From the NCBI GenBank assembly GCA_041392805.1, contig JAWKLJ010000002.1:2371001-2435000 (forward strand): a stretch of DNA of 64,000 nucleotides. The letters are read 5' to 3'. A model generated the notes under the pieces. That model was not told where the DNA came from. It did not search any database and saw only the letters and a list, made by a program, of their open reading frames with translations. Of this stretch, positions 51,694 through 61,400 are shown one piece after another. Numbering within the stretch: the stretch's first letter is position 1; each line of letters starts with the position of its first letter. The translations under genes were made by a program, and so were the position numbers. The DNA is from Saprospiraceae bacterium (GTDB taxonomy: Bacteria > Bacteroidota > Bacteroidia > Chitinophagales > Saprospiraceae).

Positions 51694-53489
51694 ATTGTCA
51701 GTTGAAAGGATTCCAGTTTCTTTTTTTCAAGGCTTACCATGTTTAGACTATTCACCACGGCTTGTCGGAAGGTGAAAAAAGTCTTTTGTATAAAGTTTTT
51801 AGAAGGTTCACGACTGAAATCTTCCTCCAGTTGTTTGGCTAGATCACTTACATGATTGAGGCCAACCATAGAAAAAGTAGGCTTGATTTTATGTATCAGA
51901 TCATGGAAGTTTGCCCAGTCCTCCCTTTCCCAGGTTTCTTCAATTTGGGCAATGCATTTGGGCGTATTTCGCAAATATATTTCGAACATTAATTGCACTT
52001 GTTTGTAATTGTTCAGGTACAATTGTTCCAGCCGCAAATGATCGAATGCGGCAGAAAATTCAAATTGTTTGAAGTCAATTTGCTGTGCTGCTTGTTGTTG
52101 ATGCTTTTGCAAGCAATTAAATACCTCCTCCGGCGTAAAAGGTTTACATAAATAATCATTCATGCCAACGCTTTGTGCCTTTAGTTTATCTGCTGCATCA
52201 ATAGAACCGCTCGTTGCTATAATTGGGATATTTCTATTGGCTTTATTACCTTGATTTCTCAACCGAATACAGGTTTCAAAACCATTTAGAATGGGAATCC
52301 GGAGGTCGATAAAGGCGAGGTCGAAGGTTTGCTTTTCCAGTAAATCAATGGCCTCCTGACCATTTTCTGCAAGGGTAACCCGATAACCCCATTTATCTAG
52401 TATAGATTGTAAATAGCATTGGTTCAGGGGGTTATCTTCTACCACCAATATGTTTTGTAGTTCATTTTTGTGCGGAAAAGAAAGGGCTGTTGACTTGGAT
52501 AAGGAGGAGGCAGTATTTTCCGATGTGTCTACGACCAAAGGCAAATGTACACTAAAAGTAGCCCCTTTACCCAACTGGCTGTCTGCCTGTATCGTACCTC
52601 CTAATAGCTTTACCAGGTTTTGGGAAATGGCTAAGCCAAGGCCAGCACCCTGGCTCTTGAGGCTTTCACTGCCACTTTGTTCAAATCGCTCGAAGATGCG
52701 TTTTTTGGCACTTTCTGAAAAGCCGACGCCCGTATCGGAAATACTAAATTTTACCCAGCATATATGATCCTCAAAAGAAATGGGTTCAATAGAAAAGCTA
52801 ATGCTTCCCACTTCTGTAAATTTAATGGCATTTCCCAATAAATTCAAAAGGATTTGATAAAGCAAAACCTTATCACTAATGACTTGCTTGGGTAAGGCAG
52901 GAGATAAATAATAATTAAAATGTATATCTTTTTCCCATACGCGAAACGCTGTTGTTTTTGCTAATGAATTTAAAAGTGGTATAAAGGATATGGATTCTTT
53001 TTTAGGTTTTATTTGCCCCTGATCCATTTTACTGAGATCGAGTACATTGGTTACGAGCGCTAGTAAAAGACCACTGGATTCTTTGAGATGGCTGAGGTAT
53101 TTTTTTTGTTCAAAAGGGGTCGTATCGTCATGCAACAAACTGGTCATACCGACGATAGTATTCACGCTATTGCGAATTTCATGACTTAAATTGGTCAAAA
53201 AACTTTTGCTCGCTTCTTTTTCTTTATTGGCCTGGGCAAGTTGGCTCTCAAGTTGAGCTATCCGTCTTTGATAAGCAAGGTGAGATTGATCTTGGGTAGA
53301 TACAAATGATTTCTCTTGAACCTGATAAGCATCAAGTAAGAGTGCTTGCGTGTCAAATGAGTATTCTGATGTACGTAATTTCTTAGGAGTTGTAGCAGAA
53401 GGAATAGGCTGATGTTCAATATTATTCATTTCCCTAATCCAGTGCTCCTTTCCGCCAGTAGCATTACGCCTGAGTTCGGCATGATCCAT
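51681..53489 (-). CDS. Cytoplasmic hybrid sensor kinase (HisKA-HATPase-receiver-HPt)
   Basis: A 602-residue protein without membrane spans. Residues ~65-95 form a coiled coil that leads into HisKA, with His103 in LTNLSHEIRNSVN. HATPase: N box with Asn220 (LLNLLGNAIKF), G1 SDTGVGF (~251), G2 GAGLGLA. Receiver from ~346 (NILVVEDNPLN) with phosphoacceptor Asp395 (FIDLRIP). HPt at ~480-600 with His533 (HDLIHKIKPTF). This is a complete internal phosphorelay. No sensory PAS, GAF or extracellular domain is present, so the signal must reach it through the coiled coil or a partner. Upstream of, and overlapping, its LytTR regulator. Confidence 0.95.
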   Translation of the reverse strand: MDHAELRRNATGGKEHWIREMNNIEHQPIPSATTPKKLRTSEYSFDTQALLLDAYQVQEKSFVSTQDQSHLAYQRRIAQLESQLAQANKEKEASKSFLTNLSHEIRNSVNTIVGMTSLLHDDTTPFEQKKYLSHLKESSGLLLALVTNVLDLSKMDQGQIKPKKESISFIPLLNSLAKTTAFRVWEKDIHFNYYLSPALPKQVISDKVLLYQILLNLLGNAIKFTEVGSISFSIEPISFEDHICWVKFSISDTGVGFSESAKKRIFERFEQSGSESLKSQGAGLGLAISQNLVKLLGGTIQADSQLGKGATFSVHLPLVVDTSENTASSLSKSTALSFPHKNELQNILVVEDNPLNQCYLQSILDKWGYRVTLAENGQEAIDLLEKQTFDLAFIDLRIPILNGFETCIRLRNQGNKANRNIPIIATSGSIDAADKLKAQSVGMNDYLCKPFTPEEVFNCLQKHQQQAAQQIDFKQFEFSAAFDHLRLEQLYLNNYKQVQLMFEIYLRNTPKCIAQIEETWEREDWANFHDLIHKIKPTFSMVGLNHVSDLAKQLEEDFSREPSKNFIQKTFFTFRQAVVNSLNMVSLEKKKLESFQLTICDV

Positions 53490-54071
53490 GTTTTGCAGTG
53501 TTTGTTTAAGACTAAACTAAATACCTAATGAACGAATAGACGAAAAAATAACCACCTTTTCTGATTTTACACAGTGGTAATAATGCATTTTGTTAAGTAG
53601 TCCGTGGGGGGGAATAGTCTAGTACTAAGTAGTCTTAGTGTTGTGATTTTTTGGATAAGGGGAAATGTCTTAACGCTGCGGAATTTTTATATTCACTATT
53701 TGTAATACGTTGCCTGTGGAGGTAATGTTTCAAAACAAAGTAACTAACCTAGATTAATTTGGGGTATTCAAATAGGTATAGTTTTTGATGTTTTGGTAGA
53801 GGTAAATTACATAGGGGAATGTAATTCTGGCAACGAAGTCTCTCAAAGATTAGTAAAGTTCACAATTTCTAAGCCTCTAAGATAGCAACAATTTAAAAAA
53901 AACTACAATTTATTATTATCTTTTTATGAGGTGCACGATATTGGTGATGAAATCGTGTTTTGGGGAGATAAAGCATAGGGTTCGGTAAGCTGGGATTTCC
54001 AAACAAGCGCTTATAATATTTGGCGGTTTCTTTTGCCCTCCTGCGTCGTTAAGCAAATGGTCACACAACCC
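53490..54071. other. Intergenic gap
   Basis: AT-rich stretch between the kinase start and the 3' end of the miaE-like gene; must contain the kinase promoter (near 53520-53700). No gene, repeat or clear hairpin seen. Confidence 0.4.
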
Positions 54072-54656
54072 TTAATGTAGGGCTGGCCGAATTGGCAAAT
54101 TGTCAACAATTTGAGCTTCCTGTTCAAGCCACCATTGCAGCCGGGCATAAACTTTTTCTTGCGGAAAGTATTCCAATGCCATTTTAACGTAGATATGACC
54201 GTGCTTGGCTTCAGAGGTCCACAACATTTTATAAAACTTCTTTAGGTCGGGGTCTTCGAGTCCTTCTTCGATCAATCGAAATCGCTCTGCACCCCTGGTT
54301 TCAAAGACAGAGCTTATCAGCAAGCGATCCAGGAAGCGCTCTTCAATGCCCGAATGCATTCTTTTCATTAAGCCTTTAATATATGGATCTTCTGAAATGG
54401 AGTGTAGCAGTTGAACTCCTCGTTTTTCCATTAAGGCATATACCTGCTGAAAATGTTCCAGTTCTTCGAGTGCCGTATCAATAAGTTCGGGAATAATGGC
54501 TGTTCGGTCAGGATATTTGGCCACTAAACTCATGGCTGCGGAGGAGGCTTTTCGCTCACAATCAGCGTGGTCCTGTAGGAAAGTGTCAAAGTCATTAAGC
54601 ACAGCAGCTACCCATTCTGGCTTGCTGGCAGCTATTAATTCTAAGGTCAATTTCAT
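54072..54656 (-). CDS. miaE: tRNA-(ms2io6A)-hydroxylase-like diiron protein (MiaE family)
   Basis: A 194-residue protein of the usual MiaE length. It is all-helical with the diiron ferritin-like ligands: Glu34 in DHADCERKASS, Glu64/Glu67/His68 in LEELEHF, Glu119 in VFETRGAERF and Glu149/His152 in SEAKHGHIY. The sequence GVQLLHSISEDPYIKGL is characteristic. MiaE hydroxylates the isopentenyl group of ms2i6A-37 in tRNA. Symbol given by family resemblance. Start ATG 54656. Confidence 0.85.
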   Translation of the reverse strand: MKLTLELIAASKPEWVAAVLNDFDTFLQDHADCERKASSAAMSLVAKYPDRTAIIPELIDTALEELEHFQQVYALMEKRGVQLLHSISEDPYIKGLMKRMHSGIEERFLDRLLISSVFETRGAERFRLIEEGLEDPDLKKFYKMLWTSEAKHGHIYVKMALEYFPQEKVYARLQWWLEQEAQIVDNLPIRPALH

Positions 54657-54833
54657 AGATCAAAGCATAAGGAATATAAAAAAAAGGCTGATTGGAGCAC
54701 GTGGAGGCCTGCCCAGGCAAGCGCATAAAAAGGGCCAAAAACAAGCTTGCAAATAGCACTTTCCACCCAAATGATTTTTTAAAATTTAGGCAAATATAAA
54801 ACTTTTATCAACAGGATGCTGGCAGATATTTTG

Positions 54834-54841
54834 TATATTTG
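54834..54841 (+). promoter_or_regulatory. Candidate promoter box of gyrA
   Basis: TATATTTG, the Bacteroidota -7 consensus, within TTTTGTATATTTGCG. Transcription would start near 54848, so element C copy 2 (54859-54993) would lie in the roughly 200-nt gyrA 5' leader. Confidence 0.5.
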
Positions 54842-54858
54842 CGTGGATGAAGCTAAGA

Positions 54859-54993
54859 GACGGAAAAAAAATAAAGTAATCAGATTTCGGTTTTTAAATA
54901 TTTTGCTAAACAACTGACTGAAAGGAGGTTGTGTGCAAAATTTTAGAAACCTTAAGCAGAAATTTGATTACTTTATTTCCGTCAAACTACTAA
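54859..54993. repeat. Variable-stem palindromic element C, copy 2
   Basis: Same base (GACGGAAAAAAAATAAA / TTTATTTCCGTC), tip (CAACTGACTGAAAGGAGGTTG) core and tail (AAACTACTAA) as 40980-41111. The stem differs: AAAGTAATCA/TGATTACTTT, ATTTC/GAAAT, TTTTGC/GCAAAA. About 125 bp from GACGG to CCGTC; ends 58 bp before the gyrA start. Confidence 0.8.
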
Positions 54994-55050
54994 GCGAAAA
55001 AAATAATATTTTTCTTGCCTATTTTTCTTTGTTTTAATTAAATGATTTAG

Positions 55051-57669
55051 ATGTCTTCGAATCAAAGAATTATTCCGATAAACATTGAGGATCAGATGAA
55101 GTCTGCCTATATCGACTATTCGATGTCGGTAATTGTTTCAAGGGCTTTACCTGATGTAAGAGATGGTTTGAAACCAGTTCATAGAAGAGTGCTTTATGGC
55201 ATGTCCGAGCTAGGGCTTTCTTATGGGAAAGCGCCTAAGAAATCGGCCCGTATTGTTGGTGAGGTGTTGGGTAAGTATCACCCACATGGGGACTCTTCTG
55301 TTTATGATGCTATGGTGCGGATGGCACAAGATTGGTCATTGCGCTATCCCTTGGTAAATGGACAGGGTAACTTTGGGTCTATGGACGGCGATAGTCCTGC
55401 TGCTATGCGATATACAGAGGCTCGTCTCCAAAGGATTAGTGATGAAATTCTAGCCGATATTAACAAGGATACCGTCGATTTTGAGCTCAATTTTGATGAT
55501 TCCTTGGAGGAACCTTCTGTTTTACCCACCAGGGTACCCAATCTACTCATCAATGGTGCATCTGGTATTGCCGTAGGTATGGCTACCAATATGTTGCCGC
55601 ACAACTTATCAGAGGTAGTGGATGGGATTGTAGCTACGGTGGATAATCCCGATATTACAGTAGAGGAATTGATGGAGTTCATCAAGGCGCCCGATTTTCC
55701 CACAGGTGGAACGATTTATGGATATGCAGGTATTCGGGAGACTTTCGAAACAGGAAGGGGCCGGGTATTGGTGCGTGGGAAAGCTGAAATTGAGACGGAT
55801 AATAGTGGAAGAGAAACCATTATTATTACAGAAATCCCTTACCAGGTTAATAAAGCCAGTCTGGTCGCTAAAATGGCAGAACTGGTGAATGAAAAGAAAA
55901 TTGATGGCATTACCGACCTCCGGGATGAATCCGATCGTAATGGTTTGCGAATCGTCGTGGAAGTTCGTCGGGATGCGATGGCCAATGTTATCCTGAGCCA
56001 ATTGTACAAATACACCCCTCTTCAATCGTCTTACGGTGTGAATAATGTCGCCCTGGTGAATGGCCGCCCCATGATCCTCAGTTTGAAAGATATTATTGAG
56101 GAATTTATTAAATTTCGTTTGGTGGTGATCGTGCGGCGAACCCGTTTTGACTTGCGCAAAGCGCTGGGGAGAGCCCATATTTTGGTGGGCTTGCTGGTCG
56201 CCTTAGACTATATCGACCATGTGATCACCCTGATTCGGGCATCTAAGAACCCCGATGAAGCTCGTGACGGTTTGATGAAAGGAGATTTTATTAGCGATAA
56301 GGATGCATTCTGGAAAAAATTTGGCACCCTGATCAATGAAGCCCAAACGGATGAACTGAAAGTAGAGGAGGGAAATGCCCTGTCGGAAGCACAGGCAAAG
56401 GCCATTTTGGATATGCGACTGCAAAAGCTAACGGGCCTGGAACGAGATAAGGTACAAGAAGAATATGACGAAATCCAGGAGCGGATTATGCATCTAAGAG
56501 CCATTCTGGAAAGTGAAGCGCTCCAGCGTGAGATTATCAAAGAGGAATTGGCAGGGATCAAAGAAAAATATGGTGATGCAAGACGTACCGATATCAATTA
56601 TGCAGGTGGTGATATCAGTATGGAAGACCTTATAAAAGACGAAGAAGTGATTGTCAGTATCACTCATTTAGGTTACATCAAGCGAACACCAGCTTCGGAA
56701 TATAGGACACAGAGTAGGGGAGGAAGGGGCTCAAGAGGAAGTAAAACACGTGATGAGGACTTTATCGAGCATACCTTTGTTGCCACCAACCACAACTTTT
56801 TGCTGCTTTTTACCGAGCAAGGAAAGTGTCACTGGCTAAGGGTTTACGAAATTCCGGAAGCCAGTAAAAATTCAGGAGGGAGGGTTATCCAAAACATATT
56901 GGCGCTTCCTGCAGATGATAAAATTAGAGCATTTATAATTGTTACGGACTTAAAAGATGAGGCATTCATCAACAACAATTATATTATGTTCTGTACCCGA
57001 AATGGTATCATCAAGAAAACCTTGGTGGAGGCTTTTTCCAGACCCAGGGCTGGAGGCATTAATGCCTTGACCATTAATGAAGGGGACCAACTCTTAGAAG
57101 CTCGTTTGACAAATGGGGTAAACGAAGTCTTTATTGCCTCCCGAACGGGTAACGCCATACGATTTAATGAGGCGACGGTGAGGTCAATGGGCAGATCAGC
57201 TGCAGGCGTAAGAGGCATTTCGCTTAGCGGCGAAAAGGACAAAGTGGTAGGTATGGTATGCATTGATGCAGCAGATAAAGATGTAACGATTTTGGTGGTA
57301 TCTGAAAAAGGAAATGGCAAACGCTCAGATTTTGAGGATTATCGCTTGACAAATAGGGGTGGAAAAGGTGTTAAAACCATGCAAGTGACTAGTAAAACTG
57401 GTTCCGTCGTAGCGATTAAAGCCGTCAGGGAAGAAGATGACCTGATGATTACTACCCTCTCCGGGATTGTAATCCGAATGCCAGTCGTTGATATTCGGAT
57501 AATGGGAAGAGCTACCCAGGGAGTAAGAGTTATTCGCCTGGATGATGATGATGAAATTGCAGACATTACAGTTGTACCTGGCTCTGACGATGACGAAGAA
57601 ACCATGGAAAATATAGAGGATATAATAGATGAAGAAGGCACTGAGGAGCAAAATGAATCCGAAGATTAA
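55051..57669 (+). CDS. gyrA: DNA gyrase subunit A
   Basis: An 872-residue protein from ATG 55051. The breakage-reunion domain has the active tyrosine in AAMRYTEARL (Tyr121) and the quinolone region KYHPHGDSSVYDAMVRMAQD, with a serine at the position mutated in resistant strains (Ser82/83), i.e. wild-type-like. The coiled coil spans ~360-500. The C-terminal beta-pinwheel carries a GyrA box variant QSRGGRGSRG near 552, which marks it as gyrase rather than topoisomerase IV. An acidic tail ends it. Introduces negative supercoils with GyrB (not in this window). Confidence 0.95.
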   Translation: MSSNQRIIPINIEDQMKSAYIDYSMSVIVSRALPDVRDGLKPVHRRVLYGMSELGLSYGKAPKKSARIVGEVLGKYHPHGDSSVYDAMVRMAQDWSLRYPLVNGQGNFGSMDGDSPAAMRYTEARLQRISDEILADINKDTVDFELNFDDSLEEPSVLPTRVPNLLINGASGIAVGMATNMLPHNLSEVVDGIVATVDNPDITVEELMEFIKAPDFPTGGTIYGYAGIRETFETGRGRVLVRGKAEIETDNSGRETIIITEIPYQVNKASLVAKMAELVNEKKIDGITDLRDESDRNGLRIVVEVRRDAMANVILSQLYKYTPLQSSYGVNNVALVNGRPMILSLKDIIEEFIKFRLVVIVRRTRFDLRKALGRAHILVGLLVALDYIDHVITLIRASKNPDEARDGLMKGDFISDKDAFWKKFGTLINEAQTDELKVEEGNALSEAQAKAILDMRLQKLTGLERDKVQEEYDEIQERIMHLRAILESEALQREIIKEELAGIKEKYGDARRTDINYAGGDISMEDLIKDEEVIVSITHLGYIKRTPASEYRTQSRGGRGSRGSKTRDEDFIEHTFVATNHNFLLLFTEQGKCHWLRVYEIPEASKNSGGRVIQNILALPADDKIRAFIIVTDLKDEAFINNNYIMFCTRNGIIKKTLVEAFSRPRAGGINALTINEGDQLLEARLTNGVNEVFIASRTGNAIRFNEATVRSMGRSAAGVRGISLSGEKDKVVGMVCIDAADKDVTILVVSEKGNGKRSDFEDYRLTNRGGKGVKTMQVTSKTGSVVAIKAVREEDDLMITTLSGIVIRMPVVDIRIMGRATQGVRVIRLDDDDEIADITVVPGSDDDEETMENIEDIIDEEGTEEQNESED

Positions 57670-57711
57670 CAATTTTTAACAGGGAGGAACTCGAATTTAA
57701 CACTAAATAAG

Positions 57712-57719
57712 TACCTTCG
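57712..57719 (+). promoter_or_regulatory. Candidate promoter box of the TPR gene
   Basis: TACCTTCG fits TAnnTTYG and lies 57 bp upstream of the preferred start at 57776. Confidence 0.35.
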
Positions 57720-57775
57720 TGCCTTAATTGTTCGTCTAAACAATGGTTTTTTTAAACAAAATTTCAAATCTGAAT

Positions 57776-59110
57776 ATGATGAAAAAGATTTTATTTTCTT
57801 GCCTATCTTTTTTGCTTGTCTTTGGTACCCTGCAAGCGCAGGAAGGTAAAAAAGCTTTTAAAAAGGCTTCTCAAGCAATTGCTGCCTTTAATCTTGACCA
57901 AAGCAATAAAGCAAAATTACAAGAGGCTGTTGACAACATTAAAATAGCTGAAGAAGATGCTGAAACCAGCGGCGATATCAAAACTTATTTGAAAAAAGGA
58001 GAAATCCTGGGTGTGGTGGCTACGCAAATTACCAATATCAAAACACTTGGCGTAGGTAATTTGGATGAGTTGCCTAAGGTTGATCGTCCAGCCTACCAAT
58101 CCTTCCTGGCTTTTGAAAAAGCCTTGGGAATGGCGGAGAAAAAGTATGAAATCAATGATGCCCTTAAAGGTTTGGAAATGTCTCAGGGCACTCTTTCTAA
58201 CTTAGGGATTTATGCTTACGATGAACAGAATTACGAAGCTGCATATGAAAACTTCAGTAGTGTGTTGGCTGCTCATAAAATCTTGACAGAGAAGGGTGGA
58301 AATAGTGCACTTAATGCAGCAGAGGGCCAGGTGAATGAGCAAAAATATATCGCTGGACTAGCTGCGCTAAATGCGAACAAGCCTAAAATAGCAAGCCAAT
58401 TATTCCGTGAATTGTACAATGAAAAATATGATAAGCCTGCTATTTATGAAGCCTTATACAAACTGGAATCAGAGACTTCTAAAATTGAAGATGCTTATCA
58501 GTACCTTGATGCTGGACGCCAAAAATACCCAGATGATGTATCTTTGCTTTTTGCTGAAATCAACCACTTCCTGAAATTGAATAAACTGGATGTGTTGATT
58601 ACCAAATTGGAGCAAGCCATCACGAAGGAGCCAGAAAACATGTCTTTGTATGCTACCCTTGGTAACGTGTATGATAACTTGTACCAAAAGGCGGCAGAAG
58701 ATGGAGACGCAACAAAAGCACAAGATTATTTTGATAAAGCTTTAGGAAAATACAATGAGGCTTTAGCTAAAGATCCCAAATACTTTGATGCGATTTATAG
58801 CATTGGTGCCCTCTATTATAACAAGGCCGCCGCTATGACCAAAGAGTTGATCGAATTGGAAAAAGACTTCACTAAAGAGGGTATGAAGAAATATGATGCG
58901 ATGAAAGTAAACGTTTTTGCTGAATTTGATAAAGCTTTGCCTTTTTTCAAAAAGGCGGAATCGCTCAATCCAAATGACGTGAACACGCTAATCGCTTTGA
59001 AAGAAATTTTTGCGCGCGAAGACGACTTGGAAACTTCTAATAAAATCAAAGCTCGCTTAGAAACTGTTCAAGGTGGAGGTAAAAATGATAAACCGCTATT
59101 TAAAGAATAG
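57776..59110 (+). CDS. Exported TPR-repeat protein
   Basis: The frame begins at 57743; ATG ATG at 57776/57779 starts the signal peptide (KKILFSCLSFLLVFGTLQAQ), giving 444 residues. The mature chain is a TPR solenoid: QNYEAAYENFSSVLAAHKIL, KPKIASQLFRELYNEKYDKP, ENMSLYATLGNVYDNLYQKA, PKYFDAIYSIGALYYNKAAA and PFFKKAESLNPNDVNTLIAL. Periplasmic scaffold or partner-binding role; the partner is unknown. The well-spaced terminator downstream and own promoter suggest a single-gene unit. Confidence 0.85.
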   Translation: MMKKILFSCLSFLLVFGTLQAQEGKKAFKKASQAIAAFNLDQSNKAKLQEAVDNIKIAEEDAETSGDIKTYLKKGEILGVVATQITNIKTLGVGNLDELPKVDRPAYQSFLAFEKALGMAEKKYEINDALKGLEMSQGTLSNLGIYAYDEQNYEAAYENFSSVLAAHKILTEKGGNSALNAAEGQVNEQKYIAGLAALNANKPKIASQLFRELYNEKYDKPAIYEALYKLESETSKIEDAYQYLDAGRQKYPDDVSLLFAEINHFLKLNKLDVLITKLEQAITKEPENMSLYATLGNVYDNLYQKAAEDGDATKAQDYFDKALGKYNEALAKDPKYFDAIYSIGALYYNKAAAMTKELIELEKDFTKEGMKKYDAMKVNVFAEFDKALPFFKKAESLNPNDVNTLIALKEIFAREDDLETSNKIKARLETVQGGGKNDKPLFKE

Positions 59111-59127
59111 TTTTGACTGGTTGTAAT

Positions 59128-59165
59128 AAAAAAACGTCCATTGCCTAGGCAATGGACGTTTTTTT
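59128..59165. terminator. Bidirectional intrinsic terminator
   Basis: AACGTCCATTGCC and its complement meet at CCTAGG to form a perfect palindrome with seven A on one side and seven T on the other. It serves the TPR gene (plus) and the converging S4 gene (minus). Confidence 0.9.
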
Positions 59166-59187
59166 ATGGCTATGTTCATTAAAACCT

Positions 59188-59580
59188 TTATATCGTTTTT
59201 TCACCGGATTTGAATCCGTCTATCAAGCGGCGTTCCTTTTTTGTAGGACGTCCAGCACCTCTTTCTCTTTGTTCTGGCGCTGCTTTACCTACAAACCAAC
59301 TTTGGTATTTATTCAGTTCTTCTGCTGGGGTTAAATCCTCGTAACAAGCTTGGGCTAGTGGCGCTCCAACACGCTTTTGGATCAGATCAATTACCTTGTA
59401 TTGCAGGTCGAAGCCATTTTTACGGACTTCTATTTTTTCTTCCTTTTGGATTAGATAAGAGGCCTTGACACTAACACCGTTTACTTTTACTTTACCTGAT
59501 TTGCAGGCGTCAGTAGCCATGCTTCTCGATTTGAAAATTCGCACACTCCAAAGCCATTTATCTATTCTTACCTTTTCCAT
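59188..59580 (-). CDS. S4-domain RNA-binding protein (Hsp15-like)
   Basis: A 130-residue protein from ATG 59580. Residues 1-60 are an S4 domain (RIDKWLWSVRIFKSRSMATD, ACKSGKVKVNGVSVKASYLI). The C-terminal half has VGAPLAQACYEDLTPAEELN and a basic tail with RGAGRPTKKERR, as in the Hsp15 family. Hsp15 binds 50S subunits that carry a stalled nascent chain. It is 21 bp after the PPK2 gene on the same strand, so they may share a transcript. Confidence 0.9.
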   Translation of the reverse strand: MEKVRIDKWLWSVRIFKSRSMATDACKSGKVKVNGVSVKASYLIQKEEKIEVRKNGFDLQYKVIDLIQKRVGAPLAQACYEDLTPAEELNKYQSWFVGKAAPEQRERGAGRPTKKERRLIDGFKSGEKTI

Positions 59581-59601
59581 GCATTTATCCTGAATGGTTT
59601 A

Positions 59602-60342
59602 TTAATCTTCTTGCAATGGCGGATATTCCATTTTTAGTTTTTCTAAGGTTTCCACCATCGTTTTCGCTACAATATAATCTCGATACCACCGACTATCAAC
59701 AGGAACAAGGGTCCACGGGGTTCGACTTCTATTGAGCATGTCTTCATAACAACGCATGTAGGCGTCCCAATGTTCCCGCTCTTTCCAGTCACCAGAATTA
59801 TGTTTCCAATGTTTATCCTTCTCATCCATGCGCTGGCGCAGTTCAATTTCCTGTTGTTCAAAGGAAATGTGGAGGTAAAATTTGAATACAATGGTCTTGT
59901 TATCAAATTGGAGAAGGTCTTCGAAGGCATTGATTGCGTCGAAGCGCTGATTTACTTTTTCTTCGTCTATCCAGCCGTGTACCCTTTGGATGAGTACATC
60001 TTCGTAATGAGACCGATTAAAGATTTTTATGTTTCCTTTAGCTGGTGTTTGCTTGTGTACACGCCAGAGGAAATCATGTGCGAACTCTTCATCGGTGGGT
60101 TTTTTAAAAGCATAGACGCTGAGTCCACTTGGATTGCACTTGTCAAAAACATTCCGGACTGCGCCATCTTTACCGCTCCCATCCATGCCCTGAAAAATCA
60201 CCAACACGGCATGTTGCTGTTCGGCCATAAGTACAGCATGAAGTTCTCCTAATCGATCTATTAAAGCTTTGGTTTCGTCGCTAAGGTCTTTTTTTTTAAG
60301 GGATTCAGGCGGTTTAGAGGAGTAGTCTTTTAGTTTTATCAT
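59602..60342 (-). CDS. Polyphosphate kinase 2 family protein
   Basis: The frame reaches 60378; ATG 60342 (MIKLKDYSSKPPESLKKKDL) is preferred, giving 246 residues. Walker A is GMDGSGKDG (~52-60), the second motif FKKPTDEEFAHDFLWRVHKQ, Walker B-like IKIFNRSHYEDVLIQRVHGW, and the lid DKHWKHNSGDWKEREHWDAY. All are hallmarks of the PPK2 fold, which moves phosphate between polyphosphate and nucleotides. Class (NDP- or NMP-phosphorylating) cannot be settled by eye, but single-domain length fits class I or III. Confidence 0.93.
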   Translation of the reverse strand: MIKLKDYSSKPPESLKKKDLSDETKALIDRLGELHAVLMAEQQHAVLVIFQGMDGSGKDGAVRNVFDKCNPSGLSVYAFKKPTDEEFAHDFLWRVHKQTPAKGNIKIFNRSHYEDVLIQRVHGWIDEEKVNQRFDAINAFEDLLQFDNKTIVFKFYLHISFEQQEIELRQRMDEKDKHWKHNSGDWKEREHWDAYMRCYEDMLNRSRTPWTLVPVDSRWYRDYIVAKTMVETLEKLKMEYPPLQED

Positions 60343-60388
60343 TTGAAGGATTTTAGTGTAAGACAACAAAGTGTACAAGAGAGGCTCA

Positions 60389-61318
60389 TTAACTTCTCAT
60401 TTTTGATCTTTTGACGAGATAGGCTTGGAGAATTTGCCTAAATCCTTTGTTGATATCAGCCTCTACAAAGTCAATATGGTATTGCAAGCACTTTAGCTTG
60501 AGTTCTTCGTTGAAAGCCGCCACTTGCTTGCGGTAAGTTTCTTTGACCTGGTTGGGCTGAAGGCGAACGCGCTCACCCGTCTCCATGTCAATAAATAGAT
60601 AAGGTCGGTTTTGGAATTCAAAGTCGACTTCTTTCGATTTGTCCACTACATGAAATAAAATAACTTCATGTTTGTTATGCTTGAGGTGCTGCAGCGCAGA
60701 GAAAAGCTTACTTGTTTCCTCTGTTTGCTCAAACATATCACTGAAAATAATCACCATAGATCGCTTGTGAATACTATCAGCAATCTGGTGAATAGCCTTG
60801 GCGGCAGAGGTCGTTTTATTGTGCTCAGGGTTTCGAATGAGTTTATCCAGATAGGTCAGCAATAAGCGGTAGTGGGTGGTACTGGATTTAGCCCTGGTGT
60901 GTTCCTGTAGCTTTTCGTCAAAGATACTCAGGCCGAAGGCGTCCCTTTGTTTTTGCAGCAAATTCATGAGCGATGCACTGGCCAAAGCTGAGAAACGAAG
61001 CTTATTGATGTAAGCATTATCCTCATCATTGCCTTCAGGAAAATACATAGAAGAGGAAGCGTCAATAACAATTTGGCACCGCAGATTGGTCTCTTCTTCA
61101 AATCGCTTGCTGAACATTTTATCCGTCCGAGCATATACTTTCCAGTCGATATTGCGGGTAGACTCCCCCTGGTTGTACAAGCGATGTTCGGCAAACTCTA
61201 CAGAAAAGCCATGAAAAGGACTTTTGTGCAAGCCAATAATAAACCCCTCCACCACTTGTTTAGCCAATAACTCAATATTGCCTAAATTTCTGACTTGTAT
61301 ATTGTCCAATAAATTCAT
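60389..61318 (-). CDS. DUF58 (vWA-like) protein
   Basis: A 309-residue protein from ATG 61318. Typical DUF58 start (LAKQVVEGFIIGLHKSPFHG, FAEHRLYNQGESTRNIDWKV), then the vWA-like metal motif IVIDASSSMYFP (DxSxS) and FSDMF. It is the kind of protein normally encoded next to a MoxR ATPase; no MoxR gene is adjacent here, so its partner is elsewhere in the genome or the distant MoxR at 12576 (unlikely). Proteins of this family support envelope-complex assembly. Confidence 0.9.
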   Translation of the reverse strand: MNLLDNIQVRNLGNIELLAKQVVEGFIIGLHKSPFHGFSVEFAEHRLYNQGESTRNIDWKVYARTDKMFSKRFEEETNLRCQIVIDASSSMYFPEGNDEDNAYINKLRFSALASASLMNLLQKQRDAFGLSIFDEKLQEHTRAKSSTTHYRLLLTYLDKLIRNPEHNKTTSAAKAIHQIADSIHKRSMVIIFSDMFEQTEETSKLFSALQHLKHNKHEVILFHVVDKSKEVDFEFQNRPYLFIDMETGERVRLQPNQVKETYRKQVAAFNEELKLKCLQYHIDFVEADINKGFRQILQAYLVKRSKMRS

Positions 61319-61345
61319 GACCAGGTTTGTTTGTAAATGAATAAA

Positions 61346-61373
61346 CCCTTACTTCGGCAATCCGAAATAAGGG
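61346..61373 (-). terminator. Terminator of trxA
   Basis: CCCTTACTTCGG pairs with CCGAAATAAGGG (one G-T-type mismatch) around CAAT; on the minus strand it is followed by TTTATTC. Between trxA and the DUF58 gene. Confidence 0.75.
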
Positions 61374-61400
61374 CTTAAACTATCTATTTTTTTTGCTATA

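Noticed and set aside
60389..61318. DUF58 protein as a fourth member of the MoxR system at 12 kb
   Set aside because: It is 42 kb away, in a conserved housekeeping neighbourhood, and the 12-kb system has its own vWA protein.
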